Part shown: in pieces, positions 39,185 to 48,596 of the stretch
How positions within the stretch are numbered: position 1 is the stretch's first letter
Layout: each line of letters starts with the position of its first letter
Assembly: GCF_026008515.1 (NCBI RefSeq)
Contig: NZ_BQYM01000017.1
Span: forward strand, 1 to 64,000
Reading direction: 5' to 3'
Source of the DNA: Hoyosella levis
GTDB taxonomy: Bacteria > Actinomycetota > Actinomycetes > Mycobacteriales > Mycobacteriaceae
DNA length: 64,000 nucleotides
Program-made: the position numbers and the translations under genes
The notes under the pieces: model-generated
What the model was told of the DNA's origin: nothing
Databases searched by the model: none
The model's input: the letters and a program-made list of their open reading frames with translations, nothing else

Positions 39185-40515
39185 TGAAGCGGCGGATCCT
39201 GCTCTCCACCGTCGCGGTCGTGGTGCTCGTCGTGCTCATGCTCGGACTTCCGCTGCTTCTCGCATCCTGGCGCCTCGTCGAGGACTTCACCCGCGCTGAC
39301 CTCAAGCGCAGGCTCGATCAGATGGCTGTCGAGGTGCGGGACCAGCAAGGCCAGGAAGGACTCGTGCCCGGACGGCTCGACACCGAGCAGCTGCGCCTCG
39401 TGGTCCCGCCCGGAGGACGGCTCGAGGTGATCTATCCGACGCCTCTCGATAGTGCCTCCCGCGCCTCCGTCGGGGCCGCCTACGTGGAGAACGCGATCAT
39501 CGAGTCGCTGTCGCTCGGTGTATCGGGATCGCTGCGGCTCGAGGTTCCGCCAGAGGAGATGCGTGCCGCGCAGTGGAGATCGGCGGCCGTCGTGACGGCC
39601 CTCGTGGCAGCGTCCGTGCTCGCTGGCTCTGTCGTCGCCCTCGTCACGGCGCGGCGCCTCTCCGACCCACTGCGCGATGTGGCGGCCCGCGCGGCGCGCC
39701 TCGGAGCCGGTGATTTCCGCCCCGACCCGAAGCGCTACGGCATCCCCGAGCTCGACCGTGTCTCCGATGTGCTCGATGCCGCGAGCGTCGAGATCTCCGA
39801 GCGGCTGCAGCGCGAGCGCAGCCTCGTCGGGGACGTTTCCCACCAGTTGCGCAGCCGCCTGACCGCGGTGCGCCTGCGCCTCGACGAGCTCTCCTTCCAT
39901 AGCGACCCTGATGTCGTGGAGGAGTCCACCGCAGCGCTGTCCCAGGTGGACCGGCTCACCCAGGCCGTCAACGACCTCGTGCGCGCCTCCCGCGACCAGA
40001 ACCGGTCGGATGTCACGGCGATCGACGTCATGCAGGAACTGCGTGTCGCCATCAAGGACTGGGAGAAGCAATTCGGCGAGGCGGGACGGCAGATCAAGCT
40101 GTTCGGCCACAACGGCACTCTCGCCCACGCCACCGCCCCCCGGCTCCGTGAGGCGGTCGCCGTTCTCGTGGATAACGCGCTCGCCCACGGAGATGGCACC
40201 TGCACCCTCTCCGTGCGCCACGTGAGCAGCGATGACCGTCGCACCATGGTGTGCGTCGAGGTCGCCGATCAGGGCCCCGGCGTGCCCGACGATATCGCGC
40301 CGCGGATCTTCGAGCGGGGCTTCTCTGGCCGCGGCTCGTCCGGGGTGGGGCTCGCGCTCGCTCGCGCGCTCGTCGAGGCCGATGGCGGGCGCATGGAGCT
40401 CCAGGCTCGCAGCCCCGCGCGGTTCGCGATCTTCGTGCCCGCGCGCGACCCGCACCTGCCGCTCGGTTCCGGAGGGTCCAGCACCATTCGCTTGGCGCCG
40501 CCGGAGCCGCGCTAG
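39184..40515 (+). CDS. Sensor histidine kinase (EnvZ/MprB class)
   Basis: A 443-residue membrane kinase: TM1 about 8-30, extracellular sensor about 31-130, TM2 about 134-157, HAMP to 205, HisKA with His220 in GDVSHQLRSRLTAVR (SHQLRSRL rather than the usual SHELRTPL), and HATPase with VLVDNALAHG and ADQGPGVP. Its cognate regulator is directly upstream. The Gln after the His could alter phosphatase or kinase balance; this is speculation. GTG 39184 is the earliest in-frame start. Confidence 0.9.
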   Translation: MKRRILLSTVAVVVLVVLMLGLPLLLASWRLVEDFTRADLKRRLDQMAVEVRDQQGQEGLVPGRLDTEQLRLVVPPGGRLEVIYPTPLDSASRASVGAAYVENAIIESLSLGVSGSLRLEVPPEEMRAAQWRSAAVVTALVAASVLAGSVVALVTARRLSDPLRDVAARAARLGAGDFRPDPKRYGIPELDRVSDVLDAASVEISERLQRERSLVGDVSHQLRSRLTAVRLRLDELSFHSDPDVVEESTAALSQVDRLTQAVNDLVRASRDQNRSDVTAIDVMQELRVAIKDWEKQFGEAGRQIKLFGHNGTLAHATAPRLREAVAVLVDNALAHGDGTCTLSVRHVSSDDRRTMVCVEVADQGPGVPDDIAPRIFERGFSGRGSSGVGLALARALVEADGGRMELQARSPARFAIFVPARDPHLPLGSGGSSTIRLAPPEPR

Positions 40516-40581
40516 GCGAGCGAGGCGGCTGGGGACCGGTCGGCGCCTTCGCCGGAGTCCGCTGGCCACCTTCGCCGGGGC

Positions 40582-40649
40582 AAAAGCACGAGAAACCGCT
40601 AAACGCGATAGAAGCTGACCTGGGATTTGCGCGGTTTCTCTCGCGTTTA
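40582..40649. terminator. Palindrome family copy B (kinase/gtrA)
   Basis: A tail AAAAGCACGAGAAACCGCT (40582-40600) precedes imperfect arms 40600-40617 and 40632-40649 (15 of 18 paired; core AAACGCGATAGAAGC). It lies between the convergent kinase and gtrA genes, tail on the left. Confidence 0.6.
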
Positions 40650-40728
40650 CGGGCGCGGCGACGACAGCGGTGCGAATGCGGTAGCAGCGCGACGGCAGGG
40701 CGGGCGCTACGGCAGCCGCGATCCCGGC

Positions 40729-41292
40729 TCAGCTGTGCCCGAGCTGCTCCTCGTACAGGTCCACGGGGGTGGGCAGCACAATCGTGGATCCCGCGGCAGC
40801 GCCCCGCACGTCCTCGTCGGGGAAGACCCATTTGCGCATCGCCCAGAACCGGAACGCCATCTGCAGGAGGTTGCCGATCAGGTAGGCGCTGATGAAGTCG
40901 GCGATGTTCTCCACCGTGAGCGACACGTTCGGCTGGCGGAACCCGAGCATGTACGACGAGATCCACAGTGGGATGAACGCCAGGACCACGCCACCGGCGC
41001 TGACCAGGAAGAACAGCATTGCCTCGTGGTGCCGCTCGCGGCCGCCCCGGTTCTTGAACGACCATTCCCGGTTGAGGACGTACGACAGGATCACGGCCAT
41101 GACGCCGGCGATGATCTTCGCGGTGACCGGGTTGCTGTCGAGGATCGTCAGCTTGAGGGTGTAGAAGATCGCGAGATCGAAGATGAACGTGGTCCCGCCG
41201 ACGATGGCGAACTTGATGAACTCACGATGCTTCAGCGCGATCGCCCGGTAGGGCTGCGGTATGCGCGAGATGACGCTGTCGGCCAGGGACAC
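40729..41292 (-). CDS. GtrA-family membrane protein
   Basis: A 187-residue protein with four membrane helices. FIKFAIVGGTTFIFDLAIFY and the RFWAMRKWVF C-terminal motif identify GtrA, thought to flip or assist polyprenyl-linked sugars for cell-wall glycan modification. It corresponds in position to Rv3277, next to purK. GTG 41292 (VSLADSV) is chosen because TAGACT lies eight bases upstream; ATGs at 41334 and 41394 are alternatives. It is divergent from purK. Confidence 0.88.
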   Translation of the reverse strand: MSLADSVISRIPQPYRAIALKHREFIKFAIVGGTTFIFDLAIFYTLKLTILDSNPVTAKIIAGVMAVILSYVLNREWSFKNRGGRERHHEAMLFFLVSAGGVVLAFIPLWISSYMLGFRQPNVSLTVENIADFISAYLIGNLLQMAFRFWAMRKWVFPDEDVRGAAAGSTIVLPTPVDLYEEQLGHS

Positions 41293-41300
41293 AAAACCGG

Positions 41301-41306
41301 AGTCTA
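41301..41306 (-). promoter_or_regulatory. -10 hexamer, leaderless gtrA promoter
   Basis: TAGACT on the minus strand, eight bases before GTG 41292; it decides the start. Confidence 0.4.
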
Positions 41307-41396
41307 CTGAACGCGCGCAAGGCTGTACGGCCATCGGGGGTGTTCGGCGTGGGGCGGGACGCGTTTTCCATCCCGGCGCATCGTCTGCCACCATAG

Positions 41397-42674
41397 ATGC
41401 TTGTGGAATCAGACCAGTTCACGCCTGCTGCCAGGACGGCGCCCCGCTATCACCGCGATGCCTCTGGTGTGCCGACTGTCACCATGATCGGTGGCGGCCA
41501 GCTCGCCCGCATGACGCACCAGGCCGCGATCGCGCTCGGGCAGTCGGTACGCGTGCTCGCCGCCAGCCAGGGGGAGTCCGCCGCCCAGGTCGCTCACGAT
41601 GTGGTCCTCGGGCGCCACGACGATCTCGTCGCGCTGCGCGAGGCGGCGCAGGGCAGTGACGCGCTGACCTTCGATCACGAGCATGTGCCGCCGCAGCATC
41701 TCGAGACCCTGATCAGCGAGGGCGTGAACGTGCAGCCCCCGCCAGGGGCACTGATCCACGCCCAGGACAAGCTCGTGATGCGCGAGCGCCTCGCCGCAAT
41801 GGGCGCGCCCGTGCCTCCGTTCGTGCCGGTCCGGGAGATCGACGAAGCGCTGGCGTTCGGCACCGAGCATGGCTACCCCTTCGTCCTGAAGGCCACCCGC
41901 GGTGGCTATGACGGCAAGGGCGTGTGGATGATCGACACCCCCGAGCAGGCCGAGGCGCGCGTCGGCGAGCAGCTCGAGGCAGGCGTTCTCCTGCTCGCCG
42001 AGGAGAAGGTCGCGATGCGCCGCGAGCTCTCCGCGATGGTGGCGCGCTCCCCGTTCGGGCAGGGCGCCACGTGGCCGGTTGTGGAGACCATCCAGCGCGA
42101 CGGGGTGTGCGCGGTCGTCACCGCCCCCGCGCCCGGGCTCGATGAGCACACCGCGGCCGAGGCGCAGGCACTCGCGCTGCGCATCGCCACCGAGCTCGGG
42201 GTGACGGGCTGCCTCGCGGTGGAGCTGTTCGAGACGACCGATGGCGGCATCCTCGTCAACGAGCTGGCCATGCGCCCGCACAACTCCGGGCACTGGACGA
42301 TGGACGGGGCAGTGACCTCGCAGTTCGAGCAGCACCTGCGCGCCGTCCTCGACTATCCCCTCGGCAGCACCGCGCCCACGGCACCGGTGACGGTGATGGC
42401 GAACGTGCTGGGCGCGGCCGAGCCGCCCGCGATGAGCATGGACGAGCGCGTGCATCACTTGTGCGCGCGCATGCCGGAGGCCCGGATCCACCTCTACGGC
42501 AAGGGCGAGCGCCCCGGCCGGAAGCTCGGGCACGTGAACATCGTCGGCCCGCCCGGCGGCAGCAGCAACGACCCCGACTACGTCCGCGCCGTGCGGGAGC
42601 GCGCGGAGCTCGCCGCGCAATGGCTCATCCACGCCACCTGGGCCGATGGCTGGGACTCGCACTCGGGCAGCTAG
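41397..42674 (+). CDS. purK: N5-carboxyaminoimidazole ribonucleotide synthase
   Basis: A 425-residue ATP-grasp enzyme that converts AIR and bicarbonate to N5-CAIR in purine synthesis. TVTMIGGGQLARM near residue 27, HAQDKLVMRERLAAMG, ATRGGYDGKGVW and NELAMRPHNSGHWT (substrate and Mg sites) are intact. The start may be ATG 41397 or GTG 41403; the first 25 residues precede the family core. Followed by purE. Confidence 0.94.
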   Translation: MLVESDQFTPAARTAPRYHRDASGVPTVTMIGGGQLARMTHQAAIALGQSVRVLAASQGESAAQVAHDVVLGRHDDLVALREAAQGSDALTFDHEHVPPQHLETLISEGVNVQPPPGALIHAQDKLVMRERLAAMGAPVPPFVPVREIDEALAFGTEHGYPFVLKATRGGYDGKGVWMIDTPEQAEARVGEQLEAGVLLLAEEKVAMRRELSAMVARSPFGQGATWPVVETIQRDGVCAVVTAPAPGLDEHTAAEAQALALRIATELGVTGCLAVELFETTDGGILVNELAMRPHNSGHWTMDGAVTSQFEQHLRAVLDYPLGSTAPTAPVTVMANVLGAAEPPAMSMDERVHHLCARMPEARIHLYGKGERPGRKLGHVNIVGPPGGSSNDPDYVRAVRERAELAAQWLIHATWADGWDSHSGS

Positions 42675-42749
42675 CCTGCTCTACGCTCCACCACGACAGC
42701 AATCATGCTCCCGCGCCACGGTGCGCATCCCACGGAACGAGGAGGCAGG

Positions 42750-43262
42750 ATGACCACCGCTACCGGGCCCCAGGTCGGATTGATCATGGGCAGCGACTCG
42801 GACTGGCCCGTCATGCAGGCCGCGGCCGAGGCGCTCGCCGAGTTCGAGGTCCCTTTCGAGGTCGGCGTGATCTCCGCGCACCGGACCCCGCAGCGCATGC
42901 TCGACTACGCCACCGGCGCCGTGGCGGCAGGAATCAAGGTGATCATCGCGGGCGCCGGGGGAGCGGCCCACCTGCCCGGCATGGTTGCCTCGGCCACGCC
43001 ACTGCCCGTGATCGGCGTGCCGGTGCCGCTCAAGCATCTCGACGGCATGGATTCCCTGTTGTCGATCGTGCAGATGCCCGCTGGTGTGCCCGTGGCGACA
43101 GTGTCCATCGGCGGCGCGCGCAACGCGGGATTGCTCGCGGTACGGATACTCGCCGCCCAGGATGCCGCGCTGCGCGAGCGCATGGAGGCATTCCAGCAGC
43201 AGCTGCACCAGATGGTGCTCGACAAGGACGAGAAGCTGCGCCGCTCCCTGCTCGGCGGCTAG
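42750..43262 (+). CDS. purE: N5-carboxyaminoimidazole ribonucleotide mutase
   Basis: A 170-residue class-I PurE that rearranges N5-CAIR to CAIR. The phosphate loop GSDSDWPVM, catalytic SAHRTPQRM and [13 protein letters not shown] are present. ATG 42750 follows GGAGG. It is downstream of purK by 75 bases, the standard pair. Confidence 0.95.
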   Translation: MTTATGPQVGLIMGSDSDWPVMQAAAEALAEFEVPFEVGVISAHRTPQRMLDYATGAVAAGIKVIIAGAGGAAHLPGMVASATPLPVIGVPVPLKHLDGMDSLLSIVQMPAGVPVATVSIGGARNAGLLAVRILAAQDAALRERMEAFQQQLHQMVLDKDEKLRRSLLGG

Positions 43263-43423
43263 CCTGGCAACCGGGCGGCGAGCGATGCTGCCTTCGTGCT
43301 CCGCGCGCCCCGCCGGTATTGTCAGCACTAGGGAACTCTCCTGCACAACGACGGGAGCACGGTCCCTGCGTACGCAAACCCGTACCCGATAATCGCACTA
43401 TCGCACGCGAAGGAGCTCCACGA

Positions 43424-44584
43424 ATGGCCGGCAACCCCGATTTTGATCTCTTCCAGCTCGCTGACGAGCACAACGAGCTGCGGGCCGCCATCCGGGGCCT
43501 GTGCGAGAAGGAGATCGCGCCCTACGCCGCCGATGTCGACGAGAACGAGCGCTTTCCCCAGGAGGCCCTCGATGCGCTTGTCGCTTCCGGCTTCAACGCG
43601 ATCCACGTGCCCGAGGAGTATGACGGCCAGGGCGCTGACTCCGTCGCCACCTGCATCGTCATCGAGGAGGTCGCCCGCGTGTGCGGGTCCTCGTCGCTGA
43701 TCCCCGCGGTCAACAAGCTCGGCACCATGGGCCTGATCCTCAGCGGCTCCGACGAGCTCAAGGCTCAGGTCCTGCCCGCCATCGCGTCGGGCGAGGCGAT
43801 GGCGTCCTACGCGCTTTCCGAGCGGGAGGCCGGTTCCGACGCGGCAGCCATGCGTACCCGGGCGAAGGCCGATGGCGAGGACTGGATCCTCAACGGCTCC
43901 AAGTGCTGGATCACTAATGGCGGCAAGTCCTCCTGGTACACCGTCATGGCCGTCACCGATGCGGAGAAGGGCGCGAAGGGCATCTCGGCGTTCATGGTCC
44001 ACAAGGATGATGAGGGCTTTGTCGTCGGGCCCAAGGAGAAGAAGCTCGGCATCAAGGGCAGCCCCACCGCCGAGCTGTACTTCGAGGATTGCCGCATCCC
44101 CGGTGATCGCATCATCGGGGAGCCCGGAACCGGATTCACGACCGCCCTGCAGACTCTCGATCACACCCGCCCCACCATTGGCGCGCAGGCCGTGGGCATC
44201 GCCCAGGGCGCCCTTGATGCGGCGATCGAGTACACCAAGGACCGCAAGCAGTTCAAGACCGCCATCGCGGACTTCCAGGGCGTGCAGTTCATGCTCGCGG
44301 ACATGGCGATGAAGCTCGAGGCAGCCCGGCTGATGGTCTACCACGCCGCTGCGCGCGCCGAGCGCGGCGAGAAGAACCTCGGGTTCATCTCCTCCGCCTC
44401 GAAGTGCTTCGCCTCCGATGTCGCCATGGAGGTCACCACCGATGCCGTGCAGCTGTTCGGCGGCGCCGGGTACACCCGCGACTTCCCGGTCGAGCGGATG
44501 ATGCGCGACGCGAAGATCACCCAGATCTACGAGGGCACCAACCAGATCCAGCGGGTCGTCATGGCCCGGACGATGCTGCGCTGA
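43424..44584 (+). CDS. fadE25: Acyl-CoA dehydrogenase
   Basis: A 386-residue FAD-dependent acyl-CoA dehydrogenase for beta-oxidation. FAD contact YALSEREAGSDAA, the WITNGG strand, and catalytic Glu in IYEGTNQIQR near the C-terminus are visible. Order purK-purE-fadE25 equals Rv3276c-Rv3274c, where FadE25 has 389 residues. ATG 43424 follows AAGGAG. Its chain-length preference is not readable from sequence. Confidence 0.94.
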   Translation: MAGNPDFDLFQLADEHNELRAAIRGLCEKEIAPYAADVDENERFPQEALDALVASGFNAIHVPEEYDGQGADSVATCIVIEEVARVCGSSSLIPAVNKLGTMGLILSGSDELKAQVLPAIASGEAMASYALSEREAGSDAAAMRTRAKADGEDWILNGSKCWITNGGKSSWYTVMAVTDAEKGAKGISAFMVHKDDEGFVVGPKEKKLGIKGSPTAELYFEDCRIPGDRIIGEPGTGFTTALQTLDHTRPTIGAQAVGIAQGALDAAIEYTKDRKQFKTAIADFQGVQFMLADMAMKLEAARLMVYHAAARAERGEKNLGFISSASKCFASDVAMEVTTDAVQLFGGAGYTRDFPVERMMRDAKITQIYEGTNQIQRVVMARTMLR

Positions 44585-44612
44585 CCGGATTGCGCTGACC
44601 GTCTCCACGACC

Positions 44613-45836
44613 ATGGCACCGGCACCAGTCTCGCCGCGCGATCCGCGGCGGGCTGGTGCCGGTCTCGTCGAGCGGTGGTTCCGGTTCACGCGAGCGCACT
44701 GGCTTGGCATCGACATCGCCATCGCGGCGGTCGTCACGCTTGTCGCGCTCGCGTCGCAGCGCGGACTGTTCACCGGGCCGCACGAGGTGCTGCTCGCCGT
44801 GCTGATGACGGTGCCCCTGGCATGGCGGCGCCTGCGACCGGCCTGGTCCGGCTTCACCATCGCCGCGGCCGCGTACCTGCACCTGCTGGTGTTCCAGGAC
44901 ACGACCAGCGCTGGGCTCGGCGTGCTCTTTGCTGTGTATGGGCTCGCTGCCTATGCCGGCCCCTGGGCGAGCCGGATCGCCTGGCCACTGGCTGCCCTTG
45001 GCGTGGGCGTGTCGACGTACCTCAGCGCGGCCGAGTTCGACCGCGACCTGCGCTCGGCCGCGATCAACATCCTCTCCATCGTCGCCCTGACCACCGTGAT
45101 CTACCTTTTCGGCCTGATCCGGCGATTCCGGATCAACGAGGTTTCCGGGCTCACCGAGCGGGCGCGGCTCCTCGAGCTCGAGCGGGAGCAGGAGACCAAG
45201 CTCGCCGCCATCACCGAGCGCACTCGTATCGCCCGCGAGATGCATGACATCGTGGCGCACTCGCTGACTGTTGTCATTGCCCAGGCCGACGGTGGCCGCT
45301 ATGCGGCGCGGGCCAGCCCGGAGGCGGCGGCGCGGGCGCTCGAACAGATCTCCGCCACGGGCCGGCAGGCGCTGACGGACATGCGGGCCCTGCTCTCGGT
45401 GCTGCGCGATGGCGCTCCGCGCGATACCGGCAGCACCCCGGTGATCGGGGACATTCCCGCCCTGATCAACGACATGCGCCGCAGCGGCCTCGATATCGAG
45501 CTCACCGTCGACGGCGAGGCCCGCGACCTGCCCGCCGGGACCTCGCTCACCGCCTACCGCATCGTGCAGGAATCCCTCACCAACGTGCTCAAGCATGCCG
45601 GGCCTCGCGCCAGGGTGGGCGTGGACCTCGAGTGGACGGAAAAGGCCTTGCGGCTGCGCATCTCCGACGATGGGAACGGCATCGCGGGAATCCTCCCGAG
45701 GCCAGAGACCGCGGGGCAAGGCGTGCGGGGAATGCAGGAACGCGCGCGCCTCTACGGCGGCGAGGTCACCGCGGGGCCGACCGCAGCGGGCGGGTACGAG
45801 GTGGCGGCCCGGTTGCCGCTCACCACCCCGCGCTAG
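44613..45836 (+). CDS. NarL-type sensor histidine kinase (HisKA_3)
   Basis: A 407-residue membrane kinase. Four to five membrane helices span residues 32-170, followed by a coiled linker (LTERARLLELEREQETKL), the HisKA_3 motif with His211 in REMHDIVAHSLTVV, and an ATPase domain (SDDGNGI, GVRGMQERA). It ends in a TAG whose CTAG context is shared with the stop of the opposite-strand gene. The likely partner regulator (46899-47600) is separated from it by that gene. Signal unknown. Confidence 0.9.
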   Translation: MAPAPVSPRDPRRAGAGLVERWFRFTRAHWLGIDIAIAAVVTLVALASQRGLFTGPHEVLLAVLMTVPLAWRRLRPAWSGFTIAAAAYLHLLVFQDTTSAGLGVLFAVYGLAAYAGPWASRIAWPLAALGVGVSTYLSAAEFDRDLRSAAINILSIVALTTVIYLFGLIRRFRINEVSGLTERARLLELEREQETKLAAITERTRIAREMHDIVAHSLTVVIAQADGGRYAARASPEAAARALEQISATGRQALTDMRALLSVLRDGAPRDTGSTPVIGDIPALINDMRRSGLDIELTVDGEARDLPAGTSLTAYRIVQESLTNVLKHAGPRARVGVDLEWTEKALRLRISDDGNGIAGILPRPETAGQGVRGMQERARLYGGEVTAGPTAAGGYEVAARLPLTTPR

Positions 45837-46834
45837 CGCCCGGCGACGATCCCCGCCAGAGTTGCAAGGCCCGCGCAACCTGCCAGCACGACGATCGTGA
45901 TCCGGGCGCGCTCGACCAGGATCGCGACGAACTCGCGGAGGAACGCGCTCGGCAGGAAGTACGCGGCCGTGGGCGATCCCACCACCTCGGCGTCGAGCCC
46001 CACTGCCCGGGATGTCAGGGCAGCGCGCAGGGCGTGATAGTTGCTCGTCACCACTACTACTGGGCCGGGGATCGCGTATGTGGCGAGCAGTCGCGAGGAG
46101 TACAGCAGGTTCTCCTCCGTATCCCGGGCCTGGTCCTCGACCAGGATGCACCCGTCCGGTATGCCCGCCGCCAGCAAGTACTCCGCCATCGCCGAGCCTT
46201 CCGGACGAGGCTCATCGGGTCCCTGCCCACCACTGGGGACGAGAACTGGGCGCGCACTCGCCTCCGATGATCGCCACAGCGTGATCGCCCGATCGAGCCG
46301 ATGCCGCAGCAGCGGGGGAACGCTGCCATCAAGCAATCCCGCGCCGAGCACCACGATTGCGCCCGGTGCTGGCACGCGCACCACCAGGCCGTAGAACACC
46401 GCGTAGGCAGCCACCACGAGGAACAGCACTGTCAGGTAGGTGCCCGCAAGGAACAGGAACACCGCTAGGCCAGCAAGGGGCGGTTGGCCCGTCCGCAGCA
46501 ACAGCAATGCCACCAGTGGCACCGCCAGCAGCGCGATGCCCACGAGGAACGACAGCAGGTTGCCGAGGTTGCGCCCCTCCCGCTGCATCATGACCACGCC
46601 GTTGACGAGCAGGAAACCCACCAGCGCGATCGCGAGCAAGGGCAGCAGCAGGAACGCGGCGAACCACACGATCCGCACCCCGGGTATCGCCGTCGCCACC
46701 AGCTCCACCACCGCGATGGTCCCGAACCACACCGTGCCCAGGAGCAGGAAGCCGTTGCGCAGCCGCCGCTTCTCCGAGCTCCAGCTGTGCCACAGGGCAA
46801 GACCAAGCACCAGGGCGATCACGAGGCTGAGCAC
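45833..46834 (-). CDS. DUF218/YdcF-like membrane protein
   Basis: A 333-residue protein: about five N-terminal membrane helices (to residue 150), then a DUF218 domain with VVLGAGL, the SGGQGPDEPRPE loop, EDQARDTEENL and VTSNYHALRA, as in YdcF/SanA/ElyC proteins involved in envelope lipid-carrier metabolism. A C-terminal helix follows. It starts at GTG 46834. It lies opposite to and between a kinase gene and its regulator gene, and its stop overlaps that of the kinase. Confidence 0.85.
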   Translation of the reverse strand: MLSLVIALVLGLALWHSWSSEKRRLRNGFLLLGTVWFGTIAVVELVATAIPGVRIVWFAAFLLLPLLAIALVGFLLVNGVVMMQREGRNLGNLLSFLVGIALLAVPLVALLLLRTGQPPLAGLAVFLFLAGTYLTVLFLVVAAYAVFYGLVVRVPAPGAIVVLGAGLLDGSVPPLLRHRLDRAITLWRSSEASARPVLVPSGGQGPDEPRPEGSAMAEYLLAAGIPDGCILVEDQARDTEENLLYSSRLLATYAIPGPVVVVTSNYHALRAALTSRAVGLDAEVVGSPTAAYFLPSAFLREFVAILVERARITIVVLAGCAGLATLAGIVAGR

Positions 46835-46886
46835 GCCCCATTACATCACTGCGGCGGCCACCACGCCTGTCACCAGCCAGGCCGCA

Positions 46887-46892
46887 TAGGGT
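46887..46892 (+). promoter_or_regulatory. -10 hexamer, leaderless LuxR-type regulator promoter
   Basis: TAGGGT six bases before ATG 46899, so the regulator does not depend on the kinase promoter. Confidence 0.45.
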
Positions 46893-46898
46893 GGATCC

Positions 46899-47600
46899 AT
46901 GGTGGAGCAGCCGATCAAGGTAGCACTCGTCGACGACCAGCAGCTCGTCCGTGCTGGGTTCCGCATGGTGATCGATTCCCAGCCCGATATGCAGGTCGTG
47001 ATCGAGGCCGCCGACGGCCAGCAGGGAGTGCGCGAGATCGCCCGCACCGGCTGCGACATCGTGCTGATGGACGTGCAGATGCCCACGATGAACGGCATCG
47101 ACGCGACCCGCGCCATCACCAGCGGCAGCGCGGGCGCGCCGCGCGTGGTGGTGCTGACGACCTTCGACAACGATGAATACGTCCTCGGCGCGATCAGTGC
47201 CGGAGCGAGCGGATTCCTGCTCAAGGACGCCGACCCCGAGCAGCTCCTCGACGCCATCCGCACCGTCCACCGTGGCGACGCTGTCATCGCGCCCCGCGCC
47301 ACCCGCAGCCTCCTCCGCCAGCTCGGCCCCCTGATCGCCACCGGGGCCACCCGCGAGGAGAACACCGCCCGCGCGCTCCCCAGCGAGCTGACCCCCCGCG
47401 AGGCGGAGGTGCTCGCCGCCATGGCGCGCGGGCTCACTAATGGCGAGATCGCCGAGCAGTTCTTCGTCTCCGAGGCGACAGTAAAGACCCACGTCGGGCG
47501 CATCCTCGCCAAGACACAATCCCGCGATCGGGTGCAGGCTGTCATCCTCGCCTACCAGACAGGGCTGGTCCATCCCGACGATGTGCTGCGCGACGCCTAG
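46899..47600 (+). CDS. NarL/LuxR-family response regulator
   Basis: A 233-residue regulator. Receiver domain: DD at 12-13, Asp58-region in DIVLMDVQMPTMNG, Lys in FLLKDA. The C-terminal LuxR helix-turn-helix is LTPREAEVLAAMARGLTNGE followed by VSEATVKTHV. The family matches HisKA_3 kinases, so the kinase at 44613 is the probable partner despite the gene between them. Confidence 0.92.
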   Translation: MVEQPIKVALVDDQQLVRAGFRMVIDSQPDMQVVIEAADGQQGVREIARTGCDIVLMDVQMPTMNGIDATRAITSGSAGAPRVVVLTTFDNDEYVLGAISAGASGFLLKDADPEQLLDAIRTVHRGDAVIAPRATRSLLRQLGPLIATGATREENTARALPSELTPREAEVLAAMARGLTNGEIAEQFFVSEATVKTHVGRILAKTQSRDRVQAVILAYQTGLVHPDDVLRDA

Positions 47601-47714
47601 CGCGCACGTGCGTTCGGCGCGGTTGGGCCACGAGCGCGTGGCACGGCAGAATGGACACGCACACCATCCGGCCCCGCCTGCCCGCGCGGGGGAGAAGCCC
47701 CAGGAAAACTCGCC

Positions 47715-48596
47715 GTGTCGATACCCAAGATCGTGCTGTTCTACGTGTTCGCCCCATTGCCCGACCCCGAGGCGATCCGCTTGTGGCAGCTATCCCTGTG
47801 CCAGTCCAATGGCCTGACAGGGCGCATCATCATCTCCGGGCACGGCATCAACGTGACGGTGGGCGGCGAGCTCGCGGCGGTCAAGCGATACGTCCGGGCC
47901 ACGCGCGAGTACACGCCGTTCAAGAAGGCCGACATCAAGTGGTCCGATGGAAAAGGCGAAGATTTTCCCCGGCTGAGCGTGCGGGTCCGCCCGGAGATCG
48001 TCACGTTCGGCGCGCCCGAGGAGATCAAGGTCGATGCGGATGGCGTGATCGGCGGGGGAGCGCGACTGGGCCCGGAGGAATTGCACCAGCTCGTCGCCGA
48101 TCGGGGCGACGTGGTGTTCTTCGATGGTCGCAACGAGCTAGAGGCACGCCTGGGCCGGTTCCGTGGGGCTGTGGTGCCAGATACCTCGACGACCCGCGAT
48201 TTCCTCGCCGAGATCGAATCGGGCAAGCTCGATCATCTCAAGGACAAGCCCGTGGTGACGTACTGCACGGGCGGCGTGCGCTGCGAGGTGCTGACCGTCC
48301 TCATGCGCAACCGCGGCTTCTCTGAGGTCTACCAGCTCGACGGCGGCATCGTGCGCTACGGGGAGAAGTACCGCGACGAGGGCCTGTGGGAGGGCGCGCT
48401 CTACGTCTTCGATGGCCGCATGACCACCACGTTCTCCGACGCGGCGCAGGTCATCAGCACGTGCGAGCTGTGTGGCGCTCCGACGACCCGGCTGGAGAAC
48501 TATCCCGATCCGCACGGCCGCGATCTGACGCTGGTGTGCGAGGCGTGCAGCCCGCGCGCGCAGGTGCTGGAGCGAGCAGCGTCCGATGGCGGCTAG
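47715..48596 (+). CDS. trhO: tRNA uridine-34 hydroxylase TrhO
   Basis: A 293-residue rhodanese-domain protein (UPF0176/YceA). The N-terminal ferredoxin-like domain (NVTVGG) is followed by a rhodanese domain with active Cys184 in YCTGGVRCE and a C-terminal zinc-type CELCG...CEACS pair. TrhO makes 5-hydroxyuridine at position 34 of tRNA from oxygen. GTG 47715 begins the family core [10 protein letters not shown]. The next gene overlaps it by 11 bases. Confidence 0.9.
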   Translation: MSIPKIVLFYVFAPLPDPEAIRLWQLSLCQSNGLTGRIIISGHGINVTVGGELAAVKRYVRATREYTPFKKADIKWSDGKGEDFPRLSVRVRPEIVTFGAPEEIKVDADGVIGGGARLGPEELHQLVADRGDVVFFDGRNELEARLGRFRGAVVPDTSTTRDFLAEIESGKLDHLKDKPVVTYCTGGVRCEVLTVLMRNRGFSEVYQLDGGIVRYGEKYRDEGLWEGALYVFDGRMTTTFSDAAQVISTCELCGAPTTRLENYPDPHGRDLTLVCEACSPRAQVLERAASDGG

